Shown piece by piece: positions 50,027 to 58,433 of a stretch of 64,000 bases of DNA. This DNA is from Anianibacter sp965662745 (lineage in GTDB: Bacteria > Pseudomonadota > Alphaproteobacteria > Rhodobacterales > Rhodobacteraceae). The position numbers and the translations under genes were made by a program. Under the pieces are notes generated by a model that saw only the letters and a program-made list of their open reading frames with translations, did no database searches and was not told the DNA's origin. The stretch covers positions 9,974 through 73,973 of the forward strand of contig CBFIJK010000010.1 of assembly GCA_965662745.1 (NCBI GenBank), given 5' to 3'. Each line of letters starts with the position of its first letter. The first letter of the stretch is position 1.

Positions 50027-52527
50027 CCGAGCGCAGCACCGCAAGCCGCCCCACACAGGGCCCCGTCTTGCACGGCGAGATGCCGGAATACGAGGCGGCA
50101 TGGGCCACCCCGCCGGGCTGGCGCAGCCTATCCTCAATTAGTCACCGTGTTGTCGGTCACCGGTTCATCGTCACGGGGCTGATCTTCTTTCTCATTGCCG
50201 GGTTTCTCGCGCTTCTCGTGCGCACCCAGCTGATCGTTCCGGATAACACCTTCCTCGATGCCGAGACCTACAACCAGGTCTTCACGATGCATGGCACGCT
50301 GATGATGTTCCTCTTCGCGATCCCCATCCTCGAAGGGTTCGGTGTCTACCTGCTGCCCTTGATGCTGGGCGCGCGCGACCTTGTCTTTCCGCGATTGGGC
50401 GCCTTCGGATACTGGTGTTACCTGTTCGGCGGTCTGATCGTCCTGTCGTCGTTCCTGTTCGATGCGGCGCCCGATGGCGGGTGGTTCATGTACACGCCCC
50501 TGTCGACAAGCGAATACACGCCCGGGCTGTCTGCCGATTTCTGGCTGATCGGCATCACCTTCGCCGAGATCGCCAGCGTCACTGCGGCGGTCGAGATCAT
50601 CGCCGCGGTCCTGTGCACCCGCGCGCCGGGGATGAGCCTGATGCGAATGCCGATCTTCGGCTGGTACATGCTGGTGACAGCCTTCATGATCACCATCGGC
50701 TTTCCGCCGCTGATCATCGGATCGATCCTTCTGGAGATCGAGCGCATCGCCGGGCTGCCGTTCTTTGATACCGCTGTCGGGGGCGATCCGCTTCTGTGGC
50801 AGCACCTCTTCTGGCTGTTCGGCCATCCCGAGGTCTATATCATCTTCCTGCCCGCCGCCGGAATGGTGGCGACGATGTTGCCGACCTTCGTGGGCAAACC
50901 GCTGTTCGGATACGGGTTCGCCGTGGCAGCGCTGGTCACGATGGGCTTCATCAGCTTCGGCCTCTGGGCGCACCACATGTTCGCCACGGGCTTGCCGGCC
51001 GTCTCGCTGACGCTGTTTTCGGCCGCGTCGACCATGGTCGCGATCCCCACGGGGGTGCAGATCTTCTGTTTCATCTTCACGCTTGCGCAGGGACGTCCGC
51101 GTCTCACGGTTCCGATGCTGTTCATCCTGGGGTTCCTGTTCATCTTCGTGCTGGGCGGGCTGACCGGCGTGATGCTGGCCAGCGTGCCGTTCAACTGGCA
51201 GGCGCATGGCAGCTATTTCGTCGTGGCACATCTGCACTACGTGCTGATCGGTGGCATGGTCTTTCCACTGGTCGGTGCCTTCTATTACTGGAGCCCGCAT
51301 TTCACCGGGCGCATGATGTCTGAACGGCTGGGCCGTTGGGCGTTCTGGCTGATGTTCATCGGCTTTCACGTCACCTTTTTCCTTATGCACATCACCGGGC
51401 TGCGCGGGATGCCGCGCCGTGTCGCCACCTATCCCGAGGGGCTTGGTTGGGACCGGCTCAACCTTCTGTCGACGCTGGGCAGCTACATCCTTGCGGCGGG
51501 GGTGCTGGTTTTCGTGTGGGATTTCCTGCGGCACCGCGTGTCCGGACCACTGGCGCCGCGCGACCCTTGGGGCGCGGGCACGTTGGAATGGCTGTATCCG
51601 CCCATCGCGCCCGGCCATAACTTCCACGCCATCCCAAGGGTCCATTCGCGCGAGCCTTTATGGGATCAGCCGGACCTCATGCAAAAGGACGCCCACCAGA
51701 TCGAAGGCGTGTTGCGCGGCACCGCCCACGGCAAACGCGAAACCGTCGGCTGCCACCCGCTGACCGGAGAGCCGTTGCAGATCGTGCGTCTCCCGAAACC
51801 CACCTGGGTGCCGCTGTGGGCCGCGGCCTCCATCGCCGTCGCCGCCATTGCGACCTTGGCAAGCGTGTATCTTGTTGCGACCGCCGCGCTGGTGGCGATG
51901 CTGGTCTGCTTTGCCGTCTGGGCGTGGGAGCCGTCGCAAACCGGCGAAACGGTCGATACCGGCCCCGAAGGCGTGTTGCCGGTCGATATCGCCGACAAGC
52001 TGGGACACACGCATATTGCCACGATCGGCACACTTCTGGTGATCGCTGCGCTTTTCGGATCAATCCTGTTTTCGGTTCTCTATCTTTGGAACGTACACCC
52101 AGACTTTACCACTACTGCGGGCCTTGCTGATCCGCTTTGGGCGATCATGGCCGGGGCGGCGGCACTGGTGTTGATCCTGTCGGCCAAGCTCGGCGCGCAG
52201 CGCGGCCCCGCAGTTTGGTGCGACCTTCTCGTGCTGCTGGCAGCCGTCTGCACCGGCGCGGCCCTGTTCACGGCCATGCTGGACATTGATCCAAAGGCCA
52301 CCGCCGTCGCCGCGACGCTTTGGGTGATGGCGGGGTTCGTCGGCGTGACGCTATTCATCATGGCGTTCTGGAGCCTCTTCCTCGCCACCCGCAAACTGGC
52401 CGGGCGGATTGAGCCGGGCCACCGCGTGCCGGTTCTCAATCGCGGCAGCTTTGGGCTGGCGGCCGGCGTGATGGCCTTGATCGCAATCCTCATTCTTCTG
52501 GCCCCTCATCTGGACATCTTCGCATGA
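50023..52527 (+). CDS. ctaD: Cytochrome c oxidase subunit I-III fusion
   Basis: An 834-residue protein. The subunit I part (about 1-560) has heme a ligand H90, CuB ligands H268, H317 and H318, the cross-link Tyr Y272 in GHPEVY (A1-type with Glu E270), and heme ligands H403 and H405 (VVAHLHYVL). The rest (about 600-834) contains five further helices with GHTHIATIGTLL and FLATRKLAG, matching a subunit III domain. Fusion of I and III occurs in some caa3-type oxidases. All redox and proton-pump residues needed for activity appear present. ATGA overlaps link it to subunit II and to the small gene after it. Confidence 0.92.
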   Translation: MTERSTASRPTQGPVLHGEMPEYEAAWATPPGWRSLSSISHRVVGHRFIVTGLIFFLIAGFLALLVRTQLIVPDNTFLDAETYNQVFTMHGTLMMFLFAIPILEGFGVYLLPLMLGARDLVFPRLGAFGYWCYLFGGLIVLSSFLFDAAPDGGWFMYTPLSTSEYTPGLSADFWLIGITFAEIASVTAAVEIIAAVLCTRAPGMSLMRMPIFGWYMLVTAFMITIGFPPLIIGSILLEIERIAGLPFFDTAVGGDPLLWQHLFWLFGHPEVYIIFLPAAGMVATMLPTFVGKPLFGYGFAVAALVTMGFISFGLWAHHMFATGLPAVSLTLFSAASTMVAIPTGVQIFCFIFTLAQGRPRLTVPMLFILGFLFIFVLGGLTGVMLASVPFNWQAHGSYFVVAHLHYVLIGGMVFPLVGAFYYWSPHFTGRMMSERLGRWAFWLMFIGFHVTFFLMHITGLRGMPRRVATYPEGLGWDRLNLLSTLGSYILAAGVLVFVWDFLRHRVSGPLAPRDPWGAGTLEWLYPPIAPGHNFHAIPRVHSREPLWDQPDLMQKDAHQIEGVLRGTAHGKRETVGCHPLTGEPLQIVRLPKPTWVPLWAAASIAVAAIATLASVYLVATAALVAMLVCFAVWAWEPSQTGETVDTGPEGVLPVDIADKLGHTHIATIGTLLVIAALFGSILFSVLYLWNVHPDFTTTAGLADPLWAIMAGAAALVLILSAKLGAQRGPAVWCDLLVLLAAVCTGAALFTAMLDIDPKATAVAATLWVMAGFVGVTLFIMAFWSLFLATRKLAGRIEPGHRVPVLNRGSFGLAAGVMALIAILILLAPHLDIFA

Positions 52528-52850
52528 CCAACAAGGATACAGCCCTTTCGGAAACGCTTTGCCCCGCAGTGCGGGACATCCTGCGTCCCGCTCTCTTGTG
52601 GGCCGTCCATTTCACGCTCGTCTATGCCGCGCTGTCGGCCGCCTGTGCGCCGCGCGGCCTGATCGAACCGGCCGTGGCGAACCTTTTCGTGCTGGTCCTC
52701 ACGGTTCCAGCGGCGATTGGCGCCCTTGTCGGAGCCCGGCGCAAAGGGCCCGGTCCGCTTGGGCGCGCGGCCCTATGGTCCGGCGTGATTTCCGCGCTGG
52801 CCATCGTGTTCAATGCGGCCCCGGTCCTGCTGATGAACGGCTGCGGATAA
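52524..52850 (+). CDS. Small membrane protein of the oxidase operon
   Basis: A 108-residue protein with three predicted helices (about 22-42, 50-70 and 82-103). There is no domain I can name. It overlaps the I-III fusion by ATGA and is 17 bp upstream of ctaG. In related operons short membrane proteins at this place serve as subunit IV-like or assembly factors, so such a role is inferred from position only. Confidence 0.6.
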   Translation: MTNKDTALSETLCPAVRDILRPALLWAVHFTLVYAALSAACAPRGLIEPAVANLFVLVLTVPAAIGALVGARRKGPGPLGRAALWSGVISALAIVFNAAPVLLMNGCG

Positions 52851-52867
52851 CGAGAAAGGAAACCGCC

Positions 52868-53599
52868 ATGGATCCCTACATCCCCTTTTGCGGCACACCA
52901 CCCGGTCCTGCCGAGCTCTGGACGCGCTGGACCTTCGATCCCTGGCTGATGGGCGGGCTGGGGCTGTTCGCGGCGCTCTTGGCGATGAAGGCAACAGACC
53001 GCCGCGCAGCTGTTCTGGGCTGGGCACTGACCGCGCTCTTGTTCGTTTCGCCGATCTGCGCCGCATCGATGGCGCTCTTTTCGGCGCGCGTGACACAACA
53101 TGTCATCTTGGTGCTCATCGCCGCGCCGCTGGTGGCGCGGGCCCTGCCCGCTCTGCGCTTGCCGGTACTACCCCTTGCCGGTCTCATGGCCGCGATCTTC
53201 TGGGCGTGGCACCTGCCCGGCCCCTATGGCGCGACCCTTAAATCGGACCTCCTCTACTGGGCGATGCACCTGACGACCTTTGGCGCTGCGATCCTGCTCT
53301 GGTCCGGCGTGCGCGGCGCAGTGGACCGCGATCCGGGGCCGGTGGCGCTCGCGCTCGCGCTGACGGCGGCACAGATGACGCTTTTGTCCGTGCTGCTGGT
53401 CGTCTCGCGCGAGGTCTGGCACGGCTGGCACAGGCTGACGACCGAAGCTTACGGGATCGACGCAATGGCCGATCAGCATCTCGCGGGTGGCATCATGTGG
53501 GCGGCAAGCGCGGCGTTGATGCTGGCGGTGATCGGAACGCTCACTTGGCGTTTCGTTGGCAAGGCACAGCCTGAGGAGACCGAACCCCTTACTAGATGA
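52868..53599 (+). CDS. ctaG: Cytochrome c oxidase assembly factor CtaG (caa3_CtaG family)
   Basis: A 243-residue polytopic protein starting MDPYIPFCGTPPGPAELWTRW with about seven helices. HVILVLIAAPLVARALPAL, FWAWHLPGPY, WAMHLTTFGAAILLW and DQHLAGGIMW match the DUF1404/CtaG family of membrane proteins needed for caa3 maturation (distinct from the copper-chaperone CtaG/Cox11). It is the last gene of the operon; no clear hairpin follows, and the csbD stress promoter begins 170 bp downstream. Confidence 0.88.
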   Translation: MDPYIPFCGTPPGPAELWTRWTFDPWLMGGLGLFAALLAMKATDRRAAVLGWALTALLFVSPICAASMALFSARVTQHVILVLIAAPLVARALPALRLPVLPLAGLMAAIFWAWHLPGPYGATLKSDLLYWAMHLTTFGAAILLWSGVRGAVDRDPGPVALALALTAAQMTLLSVLLVVSREVWHGWHRLTTEAYGIDAMADQHLAGGIMWAASAALMLAVIGTLTWRFVGKAQPEETEPLTR

Positions 53600-53768
53600 G
53601 ATGAAAGATCACGCATGTCTTGAACGCCTTTGGCAATGAAGCGGTTCTTGCTATCGCTCATCAAGTGATCTTCGAAATTCGAAAGAGACCTTTTGCCCGC
53701 GACGCAAGTTCCTCTGCAGCGGAACGCCCGATGCGCCGACAAAGGCGTTCCCGACCGTCAGACTTTCT

Positions 53769-53793
53769 GGAACCACCGTCGTCGGCCCGCGTT
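53769..53793 (+). promoter_or_regulatory. EcfG-type general-stress promoter of csbD
   Basis: GGAAC (53769-53773), 16-bp spacer, CGTT (53790-53793). It is 34 bp before the csbD start and matches the EcfG consensus. The parallel sequence before the decayed copy at 37437 has lost the spacing and the -10. Confidence 0.75.
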
Positions 53794-53827
53794 TTTCTTG
53801 CAATGGCAATCTAGAAAGGAGGCCGCT

Positions 53828-54028
53828 ATGAACCGCGACCAAATCAAAGGCCAATGGAAGCAACTCATGGGCGAAGCAAAACGCCAATGGGGCAAACTTA
53901 CCGATGACGACCTTCAAAAAGTCGATGGAGATCAAGACCGGCTTGTTGGCGTTATCCAGGAGAAATACGGGAAAACCCGCGAAGAGGCCGAGCGCGAAGT
54001 GTCTCAATGGGACACCGCGAAAGTCTAG
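53828..54028 (+). CDS. CsbD-family stress protein
   Basis: A 66-residue hydrophilic protein MNRDQIKGQWKQLMGEAKRQ with the CsbD signature WGKLTDDDLQKVDGDQDRL and GKTREEAEREV. CsbD-like proteins are small general-stress proteins of unknown biochemistry that are strongly induced in stationary phase. A strong Shine-Dalgarno AAAGGAGG and an EcfG-type promoter precede it. It sits alone between the oxidase operon and an IS3 scar. Confidence 0.9.
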   Translation: MNRDQIKGQWKQLMGEAKRQWGKLTDDDLQKVDGDQDRLVGVIQEKYGKTREEAEREVSQWDTAKV

Positions 54029-54126
54029 CGCGCAAGCGATCTGAAACAGCTGAGAGCGTGGTCGGATGCCGCGCTCTCAGCCGATGCTCTGACCGCAGGC
54101 ATCCAAACGCTTACCAGCCGGTATGA

Positions 54127-54330
54127 GCGCTTGAACGCCTCCGGATCTCGGCCATACTGCACGATGCGGGATGGGCCGTGAACGTGAAACACGTCGAACG
54201 GATCTGGCTGCGAGGTTTTCCACGGCCTCGCGGAAGCGAGAATCGTTATCGAAAGCTGGCGCCAGTACCACAATACCAAGCGCCCGCTCTCATCGCCGAA
54301 CTATCGTCCCACGCTGCGAAGATCATCTCG
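54127..54330 (+). pseudogene. IS3-family transposase remnant
   Basis: In one frame the peptide RISAILHDAGWAVNVKHV, then ERIWLR, matches the HTH/N-terminal part of an IS3 OrfB. In the +1 frame starting near 54224, LAEARIVIESWRQYHNTKRP with LSS following matches its C-terminal end. Roughly 200 codons of the catalytic DDE core are missing between them and no terminal repeats are recognisable. It is an old deletion scar. The surrounding DNA (54029-54615) shows no other gene. Confidence 0.65.
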
Positions 54331-54615
54331 TGGTCGGCCCCGCCATGCAAAGCCGCTCCGCCGACCGCGCCCGCCGCAGCGCCAAGACACTTCATACACG
54401 AGGATCAAACCCGAACCACGCGATGTGGCCGGGCCACTTGGTTCCAAGCGAGCGGGCGATCTCTTTCTCCCCGACCACGGATTGGACATCGGTCGGCACG
54501 GAAAACGGTATGGAGAACACGTCGCCACGCAAAGAGATTATTTTGGGAAGTGTACGTTTCACGGTCAATTTCTCCGTTATAGTTGGGAGAATAAAGCCTT
54601 GTCTCAAGAAGACTC

Positions 54616-54702
54616 TGGTGCGGTCGAGAAGACTCGAACTTCCACGGGAGTTACCCCACAGCGACCTCAACGCTGCGCGTCTACCAATTCCGCCACGACC
54701 GC
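54616..54702 (-). tRNA. tRNA-Leu (anticodon GAG)
   Basis: 87 bases with encoded CCA. The acceptor stem GCGGTCG pairs with CGACCGC, the D-arm has AATTGGTAGACGC, and the anticodon stem CAGCG/CGCTG encloses loop TTGAGGT with anticodon GAG. A class II variable arm and GTTCGAGTC T-loop follow. Discriminator base is A before CCA. Reads CUC/CUU leucine codons. Confidence 0.95.
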
Positions 54703-54825
54703 ACGCCGTGAGTGGGTGGCTTCTAGCGAAGAGGATGGGCGATGCCAAGAGGGAAATCGCAGGAAATCTTTGCCAAATCGCAGCGCCCTTAAAAGCCCCG
54801 GCAAGCGGGGCCTTGCAGAGGCAGG

Positions 54826-55356
54826 TCAGCCCTTTGCGCTTTCAGAGAACAGGCCTCGTGCAGCATCGACAATCCGCCGAAGAACGGCGCCGATTTCACT
54901 GCGAAACATGACCACGAGGCCGAAAACGATCACGGCATAGCCTGCCTCTGGCATCTCAGGAAAAATCGCACGGCTGGTGGTGCGGCCGGGCAGGAAATTG
55001 AACAGACCTGCAAGGATCAACCCGCGCCAGTAGAGGCTTTCCATCACTGTGCGGTGCAAGCGCACATCTCCGCGCAGGATCGCCGCCATGCCGCGCCAAA
55101 GCGACCAGAGGGCGAGCACGGCAAGCAAATGGATCGGCGAGAACGGGCCGACAACCCCGAAACTGGTGATCGTGAAGGCGCTGAGCGCTGTGACCAGCAT
55201 CGCGGCCACCCAGGTGTAGCCCGCGATCTTGTGCAGGCGGTCGCGGCGGCGGCGCAGAATCGCGAGCGGTCCCAAACCTATGGCCAAAACCGCCGCGGCG
55301 GCGTGGATCTGGATGTGAACTGGGGCGGCGAGGAATGGATCGAGGGTCATGTGCAA
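54826..55356 (-). CDS. DUF2306-like membrane protein
   Basis: A 176-residue integral membrane protein with about five helices (HIQIHAAAAVLAIGLGPLAI, KIAGYTWVAAMLVTALSAF and others). The family hallmarks are the His in HIQIHAAAA and LHKIAGYTW, plus a RLHRTVMESLYWRGL loop, typical of DUF2306. Function is unknown. AAGGAC is well placed before the ATG at 55356. It is divergent from the LytTR gene at 55452 with 95 bp between starts. Confidence 0.78.
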   Translation of the reverse strand: MHMTLDPFLAAPVHIQIHAAAAVLAIGLGPLAILRRRRDRLHKIAGYTWVAAMLVTALSAFTITSFGVVGPFSPIHLLAVLALWSLWRGMAAILRGDVRLHRTVMESLYWRGLILAGLFNFLPGRTTSRAIFPEMPEAGYAVIVFGLVVMFRSEIGAVLRRIVDAARGLFSESAKG

Positions 55357-55451
55357 AGGTCCTTTCTTGGCAATCGCTGGTCGGTTGCCTATCCATGGAG
55401 AAAGGCGCGCGGCCCTCGCCAGTGCCTTTGCGTCAAAGGAGATCCCGGCAC

Positions 55452-56234
55452 GTGAGTGACCGCAAATCGTATCCTGCGCTTCGTGAAATACGGGCGCATT
55501 TCGCGCGACCGGTGACGCTGATCGTCCTTCTGGCGATCGCGGCGCTGCTGACGCTGCTCGGCCCGTTCAATACCGGCGACTTCCTGCGTCCCGCGCCGCG
55601 CTTTGCCTTCTGGCTGACCCATGTCGCCCTGAACTACGCGCTGGGGTTCGCGATCCATACGGCGTTTCATGCCGGACCCGCGAAGGACTGGCCACGCGGG
55701 GTCGCGTTCGCGGCGACCGGTCTGACGACGGGCCTTTTGATCTCGGGCGCGGTGCTTGTGATCAACTGGGCGGCGCTGGGACATGTGCCCGAGGCGCGCG
55801 AACTGCCGGTCTTCGTGGGAACCGTCTTTGCTATTGCGCTGATCGTGTCTGGGGTGCTCGACCTTCTGGGGCATGAGATCGGGCGCATGACCGCCGCTAC
55901 CCCCACAGCCCTCGAAACCCCGCCGATCCTCGATCGCCTTCCGGTCGACAAACGCGGTGGACTGGTGGCGCTTTCGGCCGAGGATCATTATGTCCGCGTG
56001 ATGACGGATGTGGGCGAGGATCTGGTTCTGATGCGCTTTGGCGATGCGATCAACGAAGTCGGCACGACACCGGGTCTTCGGACCCACCGCGCCCATTGGG
56101 TTGCGGCAGCGCATGTCACAAGCGCAGAACGGCAGGGCGAACGCGCGATCCTGACCCTGACGGGCGGGCGCGAGATTCCAGTCAGCCGCAGCTACCTGCC
56201 CGATCTGAGAAAGGCGGGGCTGCTGCCCCGGTAA
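55452..56234 (+). CDS. Membrane-bound LytTR-family transcription factor
   Basis: A 260-residue protein beginning at GTG (MSDRKSYPALREIRAHF) with AAAGGAG nine bases upstream. Four N-terminal helices (about 20-130) are followed by a LytTR DNA-binding domain (about 160-255: LVALSAEDHYVRVMTDVGEDL, GLRTHRAHWVAAAHV, ILTLTGGREIPVSRSYLPDLR). Such proteins bind direct repeats while anchored in the membrane, with ligand unknown. It lies 5 bp upstream of lipB, so the two may be co-transcribed, though lipB is normally housekeeping. Confidence 0.85.
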   Translation: MSDRKSYPALREIRAHFARPVTLIVLLAIAALLTLLGPFNTGDFLRPAPRFAFWLTHVALNYALGFAIHTAFHAGPAKDWPRGVAFAATGLTTGLLISGAVLVINWAALGHVPEARELPVFVGTVFAIALIVSGVLDLLGHEIGRMTAATPTALETPPILDRLPVDKRGGLVALSAEDHYVRVMTDVGEDLVLMRFGDAINEVGTTPGLRTHRAHWVAAAHVTSAERQGERAILTLTGGREIPVSRSYLPDLRKAGLLPR

Positions 56235-56239
56235 GCGCC

Positions 56240-56944
56240 ATGGTCGACTGGATCACATCGGACGGGCTTGTCGCCTATGAAGACGCGCTGACGGAGATGG
56301 AGGCGCGCGTCGCCGCCATCGCCAAGGGCCGCGCGGATGAGGCGATCTGGCTGCTCGAACACCCGCCGCTTTACACAGCCGGCACATCGGCCCGGCCCGA
56401 AGACCTGACCGACCCCGACCGCTTTCCCGTCTTCGAGGCGCGCCGCGGCGGGCAGTATACCTATCATGGCCCCGGCCAGCGGGTAGTGTACGTGATGCTG
56501 GATGTCGGGAAGCGCGGGCGTGATGTGCGGCGCTTTGTTCAGGACCTGGAGGCGTGGGTGATCGCGGCGCTGGCCGAATTCAACGTGGACGGCCATATCC
56601 GCGACGGGCGCGTTGGCGTCTGGGTGGAGCGGCCGGACAAGCCGCCTGGGCCGGACGGGCGCATCGCCGAGGACAAGATAGCCGCAATCGGCATCCGCCT
56701 GCGCAAATGGGTGTCGTTCCACGGCATCTCGATCAATGTCGAACCGGACCTCGACCATTTCACCGGAATTGTTCCGTGCGGCATCAGCGAGCATGGCGTG
56801 ACCTCGCTTGTCGATCTGGGCCTGCCGGTGGGGCTGCCGGATCTGGACGTGGCGTTGAAGCGATCCTTCGCGGATGTGTTCGGCGGATTGGCCGGGCCGG
56901 TGGGCCAGCCCCCTTCTGCCGATCTTGCACCCGCAGCAGACTGA
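56240..56944 (+). CDS. lipB: Octanoyl-[acyl carrier protein] transferase LipB
   Basis: A 234-residue BPL/LipB-fold enzyme. The RGGQYTYHGPGQRVVYVML loop binds substrate, K146 (EDKIAAIGIRLRKW) and C180 (GIVPCGISEHGVTSL) are the catalytic lysine and cysteine. It moves octanoyl from ACP to apoproteins, starting lipoate synthesis. The start MVDWITSDGLVAYEDAL fits family ends. It precedes a spermidine-synthase-like gene whose start overlaps its 3' end. Confidence 0.95.
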   Translation: MVDWITSDGLVAYEDALTEMEARVAAIAKGRADEAIWLLEHPPLYTAGTSARPEDLTDPDRFPVFEARRGGQYTYHGPGQRVVYVMLDVGKRGRDVRRFVQDLEAWVIAALAEFNVDGHIRDGRVGVWVERPDKPPGPDGRIAEDKIAAIGIRLRKWVSFHGISINVEPDLDHFTGIVPCGISEHGVTSLVDLGLPVGLPDLDVALKRSFADVFGGLAGPVGQPPSADLAPAAD

Positions 56945-58424
56945 AAAGGATCACCTCATCCGCTTTTCGATCACCATCGCCCTGATCCTCGTCTTGTCCG
57001 CCGTCGGCCTGACCTACGAGATCGCAGCGGGCCGCGTGCTGGCACCATTCTTCGGGACGTCCCTGCTGACATGGACCAGCGTCATCGCGGTTGTGCTTGG
57101 CGGCTTCTCTCTTGGCAGCGCCCTTGGCGGGCTGATCGCGGAACGCCCGCGCGCCGTCGCGACCGCCAATATCCGCAGCGCACTGATCGCGACGGCGGTG
57201 TTGATGGCCGTTTCGCCCACCCTGCTGGGTCTCGTCCATTCCCTCGGCGCGCAGGGCACAGGCGGGATGCTGCTAAGCGTCGTTCTGGTGTTCTTTCCGG
57301 CTTCGGTCTTCGTCACGCTGCCCTCGCCCTTTCTGGCAAAAGTCGCGATCGAGGCGCGGCCGGGGCGCGAGGGATCATCGCTGGGCTTCGTCCTTGCGGC
57401 AGGCTCTGTCGGTGCGATCTTCGGGGCGATCCTGGCGGGCTTCGTGGCGCTGCCGCTCATCGGATCGACCGCCACCTTCGCGGTCTGCGGGGCGGTGGCG
57501 CTCTTGTGCCTGCTCTTCATCCGGAAGGCCCCTGCAGAGGCAGAAGACAGCGGATCGGATACCATCATCAGCCTTGCGGCGGCGGGGTTCATCGGGTTCG
57601 CCGGGCTGGCGGGCGCGCCGGCGTGCCAGTACGAATCCGGCCTCTCCTGCCTCCATGTGATGCAGCGCGGCGGGATCGTGCGGCTGTTTTCCGATGGCAC
57701 GACACAAGCCGCCGAGCCGGTGTATCGCGGCGATGACGATGAGGGGCCCATCGAGCTTGCCCTGCCCTATACGCAATGGCTGTGGACGCGGCTTGACCGC
57801 GATCTTGGCCCCGCGCCATCGGTTCTGTTTGTCGGCGGTGGAGGCTATACGCTTCCCACCGCGCTCTTGGCCTCGCGCCCCAAGGCAACGGCAATCGCCG
57901 TCGAGATCGACCCGCTGGTGACCGAAGTCGCGCAAGAGCACTTGCCCCGCGCCGGTGAGATGATCGCAGAGACGGGATACCTTACAGGTCCGGAGGCGTC
58001 AGAGCCGACGGGCCGTCTGGGCCTCGTTCATGCCGACGGCCGGGTGTTCCTGAATGAGACGGATCGCCGGTTCGATGCCGCGGTGATGGATGCGTTTTCT
58101 TCAGGCTCCGTGCCCGCGCATTTGGTGACGCTGGAGACCTATGAACGACTGAACGAGATCGTGGACGGGCCCGTCTATGTCAACCTGATCGATAGGCCGG
58201 ACGGGCCGCTCGCACGCGGGGTTCATGCGATCCTGCGCGAGGTCTATCCGCATGTGCAGGTCGTCGACGGCCCGCCGGGCGCCTATGGGCGCGCCAATAT
58301 CCTGCTTGCCGCTTCGAAAATGCCGCTGGAAGTGCTCGACCGCCTGCCAGAGGACTATGCGCCAACGGAACTGTCCGACGCGCGCGCCTTTACTGACGAC
58401 CGAGGCTGGGTCGGCCACCGCTGA
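56925..58424 (+). CDS. Fused membrane transporter-like/spermidine-synthase-like protein
   Basis: About 500 residues. The N-terminal half has six to seven helices (ALILVLSAVGLTYEIAAGRVLAPFFG, AVVLGGFSLGSALGGLI and others). The C-terminal half resembles spermidine synthase with PSVLFVGGGGYTLPTALLA (SAM-binding), AVEIDPLVTEVA and DAAVMDAFSSGSVPAHLVT. No ATG fits the domain start; TTG at 56925 is my best guess, overlapping lipB by 20 bp, and a more upstream ATG (56874) lies deeper in lipB. The aminopropyl-transfer residues are only partly recognisable, so catalysis is uncertain. Confidence 0.75.
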   Translation: MHPQQTEKDHLIRFSITIALILVLSAVGLTYEIAAGRVLAPFFGTSLLTWTSVIAVVLGGFSLGSALGGLIAERPRAVATANIRSALIATAVLMAVSPTLLGLVHSLGAQGTGGMLLSVVLVFFPASVFVTLPSPFLAKVAIEARPGREGSSLGFVLAAGSVGAIFGAILAGFVALPLIGSTATFAVCGAVALLCLLFIRKAPAEAEDSGSDTIISLAAAGFIGFAGLAGAPACQYESGLSCLHVMQRGGIVRLFSDGTTQAAEPVYRGDDDEGPIELALPYTQWLWTRLDRDLGPAPSVLFVGGGGYTLPTALLASRPKATAIAVEIDPLVTEVAQEHLPRAGEMIAETGYLTGPEASEPTGRLGLVHADGRVFLNETDRRFDAAVMDAFSSGSVPAHLVTLETYERLNEIVDGPVYVNLIDRPDGPLARGVHAILREVYPHVQVVDGPPGAYGRANILLAASKMPLEVLDRLPEDYAPTELSDARAFTDDRGWVGHR

Positions 58425-58433
58425 CAGCGCGGA

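Noticed and set aside
50134..51645. Open frame of about 500 codons on the minus strand inside the oxidase operon
   Set aside because: It is antisense to the subunit I-III fusion and is Gln/His/Asp/Arg-rich with no structure.
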